A DNA stretch of 64,000 nucleotides from Hemerocallis citrina (Eukaryota > Streptophyta > Magnoliopsida > Asparagales > Asphodelaceae): contig JACEHZ010000594.1 in the NCBI GenBank assembly GCA_017893485.1, positions 1-64,000 on the forward strand. The letters run 5' to 3'. The notes beneath the pieces were generated by a model, which made no database searches, was not told the origin of the DNA, and saw only the letters and a list, made by a program, of their open reading frames with translations. This document shows positions 9,415 to 18,879 of the stretch, piece by piece. The translations under genes were made by a program, and so were the position numbers. Each line of letters begins with the position of its first letter. Within the stretch, counting starts at the first letter, position 1.

Positions 9415-11284
9415 TAAATACTGAGTTTTTCAGTCTTTGAGGAGTAGTTTTGTTGTTCTAATGGCGTACGGGATTTTATCGGTGTTCTTAAGAGAGTTTG
9501 GATCTTGCTCGGGGGTGTAACGGTGTTATTCTGGGCTTGTAAAATACCCAAAAATATCCTCAGAATTTTCTGGATTTTTGGTGATTTTTCCAGATTTTTC
9601 TGAATTTTTTCTCATTTTTTTGAATTTTTTATTCATTTTCCGAATTAAATAATTAATTATTGAAAATATTGAATAATTATTCTAATTAAATAATTATATT
9701 TTTCAGAATTTTAAAATAATTTTTCTGAATTTATAATTATTTTTAGAATTTTTATTTAATTTTTTCCGATTTTTAAATAATTTTTCGGATTTTTTAAATA
9801 ATTAAAACAAATAAATAAGTAAATAAATAAATTGAATATTACCTGGACACGTGGCGCGATCGTATGCATTGATCACGATCAAGCGAGCGCGCATCGGGAG
9901 GAGGAAGAAGAGGCCATTTTTTGGTGTAACAAGGTCGGTGTCACGAATGCTCGGCAAAGGTGGCCGAAGTCCACGTGGGCGACACGTGGCGAAGTCAAAG
10001 TTTGACTTTTTTTTTTCCGTGCGCTGGCTTTCTCTTCGTCTTCGTTCTTTCTCGTTCTTTCTCTCTTCTTCGTCTCTTTCTCTCCCTTCGTCTTCTCCAT
10101 TTTTGAAGCGCCAGCGGCTCAAAGCGGAAATCGACGGGGGGAGCTCGTCTTCGGAGGTCGACAAGAAGGACAGCTCGAGGTGCCCGCGATAGCTCGGCGA
10201 GGGAGTTGGAGTTCGGAGCTTCGACGAAGGAGACGGAGCTCGAGTTCAGAGCTCAGTCGCGAGGGGAGCTTGCGATGGAGGAGGTCGGCGACTGAGCTTC
10301 GGCAGAGCTCAGTGACGACGGCGTCCTGTCGTGTCTCGTCTACGAGCTTGGCGGTGGAGTCGAGGTCGGGAGCTCGACGGAGGAGACGGAGCCCGAGTTC
10401 GGAGCTCAGTCGCGAGGCGGTTGGATGGAGAGCTCGAAGAGGAAGTGAGGGAGCTCTGGAGCTTTGATGGTGCTCGTCGGCGTGCAGACGAGAGGAGGGC
10501 TCGAGCTCGGCGTCGGTGAACTCGACGAGGAGGAAGCGAAGCTTTGTGGCGGAGCTCGGAGTCGGTGAAGGTGATGGATTTCGGCGCCGTTGTGAGCTCG
10601 TGAAGGGGGAGCCTAACAGTGGGATCGGTGAGAAGGTCGAGCTCGGCAATGGCTAGTTCGACGGGGAGTTGGGTTCGAGCTCGGCATTGGCGAGGGTGGA
10701 GCTCGTGGTTCGGCCGTAGCGGTGGCGAGCTCGACGTTGAGGAGGCGGTGCCGATGTTGGAGCTCGAAGCGGTGGAGAACTCGGCGTTTGGAGTTAGACG
10801 ACGGAGGGGGTGCGTTCGGCTTTGAGCATGGAGCTTGGCCATGGAGAAGGAGAGCTCGTGGTTCGGCCATGGCGGAGCTCGGAGTTTGGAGACAGGCCTG
10901 GCGGAGAACGGCGCTTCGGAGCTCGTCGAAGTGGAGTGGAGCTCGGCGGTCGGTGAAGGTGATGGTCTGTGTTTTTAGAGAACTCGAGCTTGTCGATGGG
11001 GCGACGACACGGTGGTGTCGAGGTTGGGGGAGAGCTCGGTGTCGGAGGCGGCCGGCGTCGGAATGGGGGGAGCTCCGCAATGGTGAGGTTGAGCTCGCGA
11101 GAAGGTGGTTCGGAGCTTGAAGGTGACGAACAGTGCTTTCTGGTTTTGGAGGGAACTTTACTGGAGAAGAAGGGGGGGGGGGCGACGTGGCAGTAGGGTT
11201 CGGGTACGGAGTTCGAACCCGAACTGCCGACCCGTTAGCCCTTCATTTTTTTTTTCTTGTGTTGTTTGTGGGTCGGTGCTGAGA
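9415..11284 (-). other. 3' UTR of Tat element 2: AT-rich then GAGCTC-rich block
   Basis: 9540-9840 is very AT-rich (runs of attttt with cgg/ctg words). 10100-11150 is GC-rich, dense in gagctcg, and open in several frames on both strands, with R/S/P/H-rich translations and no domain. The frames probably follow from composition rather than coding. A single copy of the array B word (ggtcggtgtcacgaatgctc) sits near 9930, far from its array. The phrase ggtgaaggtgatgg recurs near 10565 and 10950, hinting at an older duplication. Confidence 0.6.
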
Positions 11285-11850
11285 GCGTTCGGCAGCTGGT
11301 GCCGAACCCAACTGGTGCCGAACCCAACTGGTGCCGAACTCAAGCCCGTAAAACGGTCAGTGTCAGGAACGCTCGGCAGCTGGTGCCGAACTCAACTGTG
11401 CCGAACTCAAGCCCGTAAAACGGTCGGTGGCAAGAACGCTCGGCAGCGGGTGCCGAACTCAACTGGAGCCGAACTCAAGCCCGTAAAACGGTCGGTGGCA
11501 AGAACGCTCGGCAGGGGTGCCGAACTCAACTGGTGCCGAACTCAAGCCGTAAAACGGTCGGTGGCAAGAACGCTCGGCAGGGGTGCCGAACTCAACTGGT
11601 GCCGAACTCAAGCCCGTAAAACGGTCGGTGGCAAGAACGCTCGGCAGGGGTGCCGAACTCAACTGGTGCCGAACTCAAGCCCGTAAAACGGTCGGTGGCA
11701 AGAACGCTCGGCAGGGGTGCCGAACTCAAGCCCGTAAAACGGTCGGTGGCAAGAACGCTCGGCAGGGGTGCCGAACTCAACTGGTGCCGAACTCAAGCCC
11801 GTAAAACGGTCGGTGGCAAGAACGCTCGACAGCGTGTGCCGAACTCCAAT
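11285..11850. repeat. Tandem array C in 3' UTR (8 units of about 67 bp)
   Basis: Successive copies of gtaaaacggtcggtg start at 11348, 11415, 11483, 11549, 11616, 11683, 11734 and 11801, so the unit is 66-68 bp with one short 51-bp unit. Each carries aagaacgctcggcag and one or two copies of gtgccgaactcaa. It is related to array B. Confidence 0.9.
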
Positions 11851-11857
11851 TTTCCCT

Positions 11858-12230
11858 GCAGAGTTCTTCTTAATATTCCCGGTGCTACGGAGGTCGGCTC
11901 GGGGCGTGCAACCCCTTGTTTCGAAGCTAATTCGAAGATCTACGACTCTTCTTTAGGAGTGAGATGAAGATTCACCCTCCTTCCTGGTCAAAACAGCCAG
12001 AGAATATCCTTGTATACATGAGGTTGAAAAGAGTTTTCGATGTTCCCGGTGCTACGGAGGTCGGCTCGGGGCGTGCGACCCCTTGTTTCGAAGCTAACTC
12101 GACGATCTACGACTTCTCTTTAGGAGTGAGATGAAGATTCACCCTCCCTCATGGTCAAAATAGCCCCGCAACATTCTTTTCTTCATGAAGTTGAGGAGTA
12201 TTTTGGTTTTTTGCTTGGGATCGGCGGCAA
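11858..12230. repeat. Two tandem copies of a 180-bp dispersed repeat
   Basis: The phrase cccggtgctacggaggtcgg occurs near 11878 and 12045, followed in each by cgaagctaa, gaagattcaccctcc and atgaggttga or atgaagttga. A third copy lies at about 12858-13035, beyond array B. Confidence 0.85.
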
Positions 12231-12352
12231 CTTTGTGGGAGAAGAATGGGAGGAGAGAGAGAGTTTGGGTTTGGATCCTTAACGGGTCTAAACCCGACCC
12301 TATAGCCCCCCTCTTCTTTTTGTGTTGTTTGTTTGGTTGCTTGTATATGAGA

Positions 12353-12845
12353 GCGTTCGGCGAAGGGGTGCCGAGGTCCGATTTTTCCCCCGTAACGAGG
12401 TCGGTTCCGAGAACGCTCGGCAGCTGGTGCCGAACTTGATTTCCCCCCCGTAACGAGGTCGGTTCCACGAACGCTCGGCAGTGGGTGCCGAACTTGATTT
12501 TTTTCCCCGTAACGAGGTCGATTCCACGAACGCTCGGCAGTGGGTGCCGAACTTGATTTTTTCCCCGTAACGAGGTCGGTGTCACGAACGCTCGGCAGTG
12601 GGTGCCGAACTTGATTTTTCCCCCGTAACGAGGTCGGTGTCACGAACGCTCGGCAGTGGGTGCCGAACTTGATTTTTTCCCCGTAACGAGGTCGGTGTCA
12701 CGAACGCTCGGCAGTGGGTGCCGAACTTGATTTTTTCCCCGTAACGAGGTCGGTGTCACGAACACTCGGCAGTGGGTGCCGAACATGATTTTTTTTCCCG
12801 TAACGAGGTCGGTGTCACGAACGCTCGGCAGGGGGTGCCGAACTT
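12353..12845. repeat. Tandem array B in 3' UTR (8 units of about 59 bp)
   Basis: Eight copies of gtaacgaggtcggt...cgaacgctcggcag...gtgccgaacttgatttt, spaced 57-60 bp. The middle copies are near identical. It shares the core gaacgctcggcag..gtgccgaac with array C. The repeats are direct, with no unique spacers. Confidence 0.9.
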
Positions 12846-12857
12846 CGATTTTTCCCT

Positions 12858-13060
12858 GCAGAGTTCTTCTTGATGTTCCCGGTGCTACGGAGGTCGGCTC
12901 GGGGCGTACGACCCCTTGTTTCGAAGCTAATCCGAAGATCTACAACTTCTCTTCAGGAGTGGGACAAGGATTCACCCTCCTTCATGGTCAAAATAGCCCC
13001 GCAACATCCTTGTCTTTATGAAGTTGAGGAGTGTTTTGGTCTTGGGGATTTTGGAAGTGG
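12858..13060. repeat. Third copy of the 180-bp dispersed repeat
   Basis: Same phrases as 11858-12230 (cagagttcttctt, cccggtgctacggaggtcgg, gattcaccctcc), then atgaagttgaggagt. Arrays B and C are each followed by this repeat. Confidence 0.8.
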
Positions 13061-13164
13061 AGCTCCACTCTTAGGGGCGGAGAAGCTGTGCTGGGAAAAC
13101 CCTTGTGCCAAGAAGACCCTTGTAAGAGCCGTGGGAAGACCCATCCTTTGAGGTGAGTAAAACG

Positions 13165-13480
13165 AAGAGCTTGGCTTTAGGAGAGAGCCATTTGGAAGAC
13201 ATGTTTGAGGAGCAACTCTAGGAGAGAGTTGTGAGCTCCGATCTTGTTGAGAAGAGGTCCGCTTCGGAGGCGAGCGGAGCAAAGAGCTCGGATCTGGAAG
13301 AGAGCTATTTGTGAGACAAGTGTGAGGGGGAACTTTAGGAGAGAGTTGTGCTCCAAACTTGTTCGAGGAGAGGTCCGTCTGGGAGGCGAGCGGAGTGAAG
13401 AGCTCGACTCTGGGACAGAGCCCTTTGTGAGACGAGTTTGAGGAGCAACCCTAGGAGAAAGTTGTGGGCTCCGAACTCGT
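13165..13480. repeat. Tandem array D in 3' UTR (about 2.6 units of 117 bp)
   Basis: The word aagagctcgg or aagagcttgg starts near 13168, 13283 and 13400. Each unit also holds aggagagagtt and gaggcgagcgga. It lies between the third dispersed repeat and array A. Confidence 0.8.
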
Positions 13481-13493
13481 TATTTAAGTGGGG

Positions 13494-14577
13494 GAATCAA
13501 CGGTTGTGGGAGCAATTCCGAATGGCGAACCACTTCTAGCTCGCTTAACAGCGAACTTGCGAAGTAGAATCAGCCAAGTGTTGGACTCCGGAACCATCGT
13601 TAGAAAAGTTCAACGGCTGTGGGAGCAATTCCGAATGGCGAACCACTTCTAACCTGCTTAAGAGCAAGTTATTCGAAGCAGAATCGAACCAAGTGTTGGA
13701 CTCCGGAACCATCGGTAGAGTTGTTCAACGGTTGTGGGAGCAATTCCGAATGGTGAACCACTTCTAACCCGCTTAAGAGCAAGTTATTCGAAGCAGAATC
13801 GAACCAAGTGTTGGACTCCGGAACCATCGGTAGAGTTGTTCAACGGTTGTGGAAGCAATTCCGAATGGCGAACCACTTCTAACCCGCTTAAGAGCAAGTT
13901 ATTCGAAGCAGAATCGAACCAAGTGTTGGACTCCGGAACCATTGTCAATTTAAGGGTTGTGGGAGCAATTCCGAATGGCGAACTACCCCTAGCTCGCTTA
14001 GGAGCGAACTTGCGGAGTAGAGCCGAACCAAGTGTTGGACTCCGAACCATTCAACGGATGTGGGAGCAGTTCCGAATGGCGAGCTACTTCTAGCTCGCTT
14101 GGGAGCGAACTTGCGAAGTAGAATCGAGCCAAGTGTTGGACTCCGGAACCATTGTCAGTTTAAGGGTTGTGGGAGCAATTCCGAATGGCGAACTACCCCT
14201 AGCTCGCTTAGGAGCGAACTTGCGGAGTAGAGTCGAACCAAGTGTTGGACTCCGAACCATTCAACGGCTGTGGGAGCAGTTCCGAATGGCGAGCTACTTC
14301 TAGCTCGCTGAGGAGCGAACTTGCGAAGTAGAATCGAGCCAAGTGTTGGACTTCGAAACCATTGTCAGTTTAAGGGTTGTGGGAGCAATTCCGAATGGCG
14401 AACTACCCCTAGCTCGCTTAGGAGCGAACTTGCGGAGTAGAGTCGAACCAAGTGTTGGACTCCGAACCATTCAACGGCTTTGGGAGCAGTTCCGAATGGC
14501 GAGCTACTTCTAGCTCGCTGAGGAGCGAACTTGCGAAGTAGAATCGAGCCAAGTGTTGGACTCCGGAACCATTGTTA
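13494..14577. repeat. Tandem array A in 3' UTR with a 210-bp higher-order unit
   Basis: The word gggagcaattccgaatgg (with small changes) starts at 13508, 13621, 13736, 13851, 13961, 14062, 14171, 14272, 14381 and 14482. The first four steps are 110-115 bp. After 13961 the steps alternate 101, 109, 101, 109, 101. So the right part is three copies of a two-monomer, 210-bp unit. Units carry gaaccaagtgttggactccg. Confidence 0.9.
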
Positions 14578-14752
14578 GATTAGAGAGTTAAAAGCAGAGA
14601 GGTGTAATAGTAATGAAAATACGAAAAAACTTTATTTATTAATATCTAATGATCGGCTGCTTCTAAAGTTGTTAGCCGTTATTACAATGAAAAAATAAAA
14701 GGAAAAATCACTACTAGTAGAAGGAGGGGAATGGTGTGACATCTCGAGTTAC

Positions 14753-17018
14753 TTAGAGAGGCGTAGTTGCCTTCTCTTGGTATTTCAAGAGATGGTCGGC
14801 ATTCCAAGTCCTGGGAATTTCTCTGCCTTCGAGATCCTCTAGCTTGTACGCATCGGGGTGGATCACCTTTGAGATCTTGTACGGCCCCTCCCAGTTCGGG
14901 GCCAGCTTGCTTTTCTGTCCGGGGAAAGAGATGGCCAATTTTCGGAGGACTAAATCCCCTTCTTTGAGGTCCGTTGGACGGACCCTTTTGTTGTAAGCTA
15001 GCTCGATCCTCCTTCGGTAAGCTCGCTGGCGTATGGCAGCTCTCTCTCGGATTTCATCTATCAGATCTAGGCTCGCTCTGAACTCCCTAGCGTTCTGCTC
15101 TTCTTCAAAGGCCATCAAACGAGGAGAGGGTATCCCAACTTCTAGGGGAATGAGGGCCTCGGACCCATAGGTGAGATTAAATGGGCTCTCGCCTGTCGGG
15201 GTCCGCTTGGTGGTGCGGTGATTCCAGAGCACGTTCGGCAACTGATCGACCCACAGTCCTTTGGAACACTTGTCTAATCTCTTCTTGATGCCCGAAAGAA
15301 TCTGTCGGTTGGCATTCTTGGCCTGGCCATTCGACTGAGGGTGGGAGATGGAGGAGAATCGGTGTTGTATGGTGAGGTCTTCACATAAAGCTCGGAAGGC
15401 GGCCCCAGTGAACTGTGTCCCATTGTCCGTGACTATGACTCGGGGAATGCCGAACCGGCAAATCACATTTTTCCAGAAGAACTGAACGACCCTATGCTCG
15501 GTGATTGTAGCCAAGGGCTCGGCTTCTATCCATTTAGAGAAATAGTCGACTGCCACGACTAGGAACTTTAGCTGTCCGGGGGCAGGCGGAAACGGCCCTA
15601 GTAAATCCATCCCCCACATAGCGAAGGGGATCGGACTTGATAGGGAGGCGAGCGGTGCTTGTGGAAGGCGTCGGATGTCGGAATACTTTTGACAGGAGCT
15701 GCACTGCCGAACGTGTCGTTCGGCGTCCTGTAGGAGAGTGGGCCAGTAATACCCGTAGTTCAGCACTTTGCGCGCCAGGGCTCTGGAGCCAGAATGGGCC
15801 CCGCCAATGCCCTCATGAAGTTCTTGCAGGGCGTAGTCTGCTTGCCCGGGGGAGAGGCACTTTAGGTAGGGACGACCGTCTACCTGGGTGAAGGAGCGCT
15901 TATATAGGGTACCTTCGATCAATGCGTAACGCTCGGCTCGGGTCCGGATTCTTCTTGCTTCCTTCGGATCTTTGGGGAGGAGTCCGTCCTTTAGAAACTC
16001 GACGAGGGGTTTCATCCAATTGTCTTCGAGGTGGACAGGCAGTATCTCGACGGAGTCGAGTGTCTCGTCCTCTATGCTCGGCTTCAGGAGGACTTCTATC
16101 AAAACAGTCTGTTCGAGGCCTTGAAGGGAAGAGGAGGCTAATTTGGAAAGAGCGTCGGCCTGAGCGTTTTCTTCTCTTGGGATCCTTTGGATGAGGGCCT
16201 CCTCAAATAGTGTCATGAGGCTTTTGACTTTAGCCAAGTATTTAACCATTCTATCATCGCGGGCTTCGTACTCGCCGAGGACCTGATTGACGACCAACTG
16301 AGAGTCGCTGAAGATCTGTAGCCGTTGTGCCCCTGCATTTCGGGCCATTCGGAGACCGGCTATTAGCGCCTCGTATTCGGCCTCGTTGTTCGAGGCTTTG
16401 AAATTTATACGGAGGGAGTATTGGAGGATGAAGTCGTCTGGGCCTGCCAGGATGACTCCTGCCCCGCTTCCCTCATTGCAAGAAGATCCGTCAACATAAA
16501 TTGACCAAATCGACGGCTCCTTTACTGTTTGGCAGGGCTCAGGGATTGTACACTCAACTATGAATTCGGCCAGCGCCTGAGCCTTGATTGCGGTCCGAGA
16601 CTGATAAGTTATATCATGTTGGCTCAGCTCGATCGACCATTTCATGAGGCGACCAGAAGTCTCAGGCTTGTGAAGGACCTGTTTCAGCGGCTGGTCGGTA
16701 AGGACGACCACCGAATGGGACTGAAAGTAGGGTCGGAGCTTTCTCGCGGCCATTATCAGGGCATAGGCCATTTTCTCAATCTTCGGGTACCGGAGTTCGG
16801 CGTCCCGAAGCACCTTGCTGACGTAGTAAATGGGCTTTTGAGCCCTTTCTTCTTCTCTGACTAAGACCGCACTAAGTGTCTGTTCGGAAGCTGCCAGGTA
16901 GAGGTAGAGTGGTTCGCCAGGTATCGGTTTGCTGAGGAGAGGTGGATTGACGAGGTAGGCTTTAAGCTGGTCGAAGGATTCTTGTTGCTGCTGACCCCAC
17001 TCGAATCCTTTAGCCCCC
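14753..17018 (-). CDS. Tat element 2 pol, second frame: RNase H, archaeal-type RNase H, integrase
   Basis: This frame is entered at the G5 run (17014-17018), one base back from the RT frame. It holds, in order, the RT-linked RNase H (KGFEWGQ...[15 protein letters not shown]); a second, archaeal-type RNase H ([17 protein letters not shown], then [14 protein letters not shown], then [12 protein letters not shown]), as in the Tat lineage; the H2C2 zinc finger of integrase (HEGIGGAHSG... CSSCQKY); and the integrase core (MDLLGPFPPAPG; VTDNGTQFTG). The C-terminus has WEGPYKISKV and ends at a stop at 14753. Where the third catalytic residue (Glu) is expected, codon 15317-15319 reads AAG (Lys) in SNGQAKNANR, so the integrase is probably inactive. 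Confidence 0.9.
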
Positions 17019-18879
17019 TGAGGGCTTTGAAGAACGGGAGGCACTTCTCCCCGGACTTCGACAGAAAGCGCCCTATAGCGGCTAGGCGACCAGTCAATCT
17101 CTGAACTTCTTTAACATTTCTAGGAGGGGCCATGTCCAATATGGCCTTGATCTTTTCCGGATTCGCTTCAATTCCTCGTTGGCTAACCATGAAGCCGAGG
17201 AACTTTCCTGATGAGACGCCGAACGCACACTTGTTCGGGTTGAGTCTCATATTGTGCTTTCTTAGGACGTCGAAGGCCTCCTGAAGGTCGGCCACATGAT
17301 CAACACCTCGGATGCTTTTTACAAGCATATCATCGACGTACACTTCCATGTTCCGGCCGATCTGGGCGTGGAAAACCTTGTTGACGAGGCGTTGGTATGT
17401 TGCACCCGCGTTCTTGAGACCGAACGGCATGACCCTGTAACAATAAAGGCCCTGGTCGGTAACAAACGACGTCTTCAGGATGTCTGGAGGGAACATTCTT
17501 ATCTGATTGTAACCTGAGAAGGCATCCATGAAGCTGAGGAGCTCATGTCCCGAGGTTGCGTCAATCAGAGTGTCGATGCTCGGCAGGGGGAAAGGATCTT
17601 TGGGGCAGGCCTTGTTGAGGTCGGTGAAATCAATGCAAATTCTCCACGTCCCATTGGACTTCTTCACCATTACTACGTTAGATAACCACTCCGGGTAATT
17701 CACCTCCTGGATGAATCGGGCTTTCAACAGCTTGTCTACCTCCTCTTTGATAGCGAGCTGACGCTCGGGGGCGAACTTGCGCCTCTTCTGCTGAACCGGT
17801 TTGGACCCCGAATCGACGCTCAGGCGGTGGACTAAGAGTTCTTCGGAGATACCGGGCATGTCTGCTGCGGACCATGCGAAGAGGTCTTGATTGGTTCGGA
17901 TGCATTTCACAATATCTGAGTATAGGGCGGACGGGAGGGTCTTGCTAACAAAGAACTTGTGGGTCGGCTCTTGCTCAGAGAAGAGCACCTCCTCCAGTTC
18001 GTCCACCGGCTCGGAGGTCGGTCTTGCAGTATCTTGAGGAATTTCCAATGTTTCTAAGGAGAGGACGGGCCCAAGGGTTAAGGTCATGTAGCACTTTCGG
18101 GCCTGCTCCTGATTGCCTCTTACCTCCCCGACCCCGGACCGGGTGGGAAACTTCATCTTAAGATGGTATGCTGAGGGGACAGCTTCCAGAGCTGCGAGGC
18201 CCGGCCGACCCAAAATGACGTTGTAAGCGGCGGGTACATCCACCACCATGAAATCCATTGGTTCTGTTCGGGTAGTAGGAGTTTGACCGACAGTTACATC
18301 GAGGGTGATCACCCCTTCAATAGTTACCGGGACCCCCGTGAACCCATGAAGAGTGTAGCCGGCGGGCTTGAGTCTGTCTCGGGAAAGCTTCAGGCCTTTA
18401 AAAGCGTCGAGGAAGAGGATGTTGACGGAGCTACCGTTATCTACTAGGATCCTCTCGACTTTGAAATTGGCCATGTGGAGACTGATGACAAGGGCGTCAC
18501 AATGTGGGGTGCGAACCCCTTCTAGATCTTCGTCTGAGAACGTGACAGGCACCCCGAGGCCTTTGGGAGGAGGTGTTGCTCGGACCGAATTGACTTCTCT
18601 GATAAATGCTTTCCGAGAGGAGTTTGAGGAGCCCCCCATTGGACCCCCATGGATGAGGTGGAGGACTCGCTCTTCCTCAAAGTCTGGCGTCTCTTCTCGT
18701 TCCGGACGCTTGTTAGCCCCCCGAGGCGGGGGAGGAAGTTCGGCTCGGTCCTTTCTTACAAACTTCGTCAATTTTCCCCTCTGGATAAGGGCTTCGATCT
18801 CGTTTCTCAGAGCACGGCAATCGTTAGTGTCATGCCCATGGTCCCGGTGATAGCGGCACCATTTCTCTTTATCTCTCCT
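16861..18879 (-). CDS. Tat element 2 zinc knuckle, protease and reverse transcriptase
   Basis: Directly continues the gag frame after a single TAG (18880-18882), with no frame change. First comes the knuckle [19 protein letters not shown] motif, then the protease with active-site [11 protein letters not shown] and [10 protein letters not shown], then RT with [16 protein letters not shown] and catalytic [10 protein letters not shown]. After FFKALRGL the frame leaves homology and runs to a chance stop at 16861. RNase H follows in the -1 frame. In element 3 (59789) the same gag-PR-RT is one unbroken frame. Confidence 0.9.
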   Translation of the reverse strand, partial: RRDKEKWCRYHRDHGHDTNDCRALRNEIEALIQRGKLTKFVRKDRAELPPPPRGANKRPEREETPDFEEERVLHLIHGGPMGGSSNSSRKAFIREVNSVRATPPPKGLGVPVTFSDEDLEGVRTPHCDALVISLHMANFKVERILVDNGSSVNILFLDAFKGLKLSRDRLKPAGYTLHGFTGVPVTIEGVITLDVTVGQTPTTRTEPMDFMVVDVPAAYNVILGRPGLAALEAVPSAYHLKMKFPTRSGVGEVRGNQEQARKCYMTLTLGPVLSLETLEIPQDTARPTSEPVDELEEVLFSEQEPTHKFFVSKTLPSALYSDIVKCIRTNQDLFAWSAADMPGISEELLVHRLSVDSGSKPVQQKRRKFAPERQLAIKEEVDKLLKARFIQEVNYPEWLSNVVMVKKSNGTWRICIDFTDLNKACPKDPFPLPSIDTLIDATSGHELLSFMDAFSGYNQIRMFPPDILKTSFVTDQGLYCYRVMPFGLKNAGATYQRLVNKVFHAQIGRNMEVYVDDMLVKSIRGVDHVADLQEAFDVLRKHNMRLNPNKCAFGVSSGKFLGFMVSQRGIEANPEKIKAILDMAPPRNVKEVQRLTGRLAAIGRFLSKSGEKCLPFFKALRGLKDSSGVSSNKNPSTSLKPTSSIHLSSANRYLANHSTSTWQLPNRHLVRS

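Noticed and set aside
10119..11080. Minus-strand frames of 155-177 codons in the Tat 3' UTR
   Set aside because: Low-complexity R/S/P/H-rich translations with equal-length frames on the other strand; best explained by base composition.
11285..12845. Regular short repeats that could be mistaken for a CRISPR array
   Set aside because: Units are direct, with no unique spacers of constant size, in a plant retrotransposon 3' UTR.
14753..17044. RNase H-integrase as a separate gene starting at 17044
   Set aside because: The start there is GTG inside the RT overlap. The frame is entered by the shift at the G5 run.
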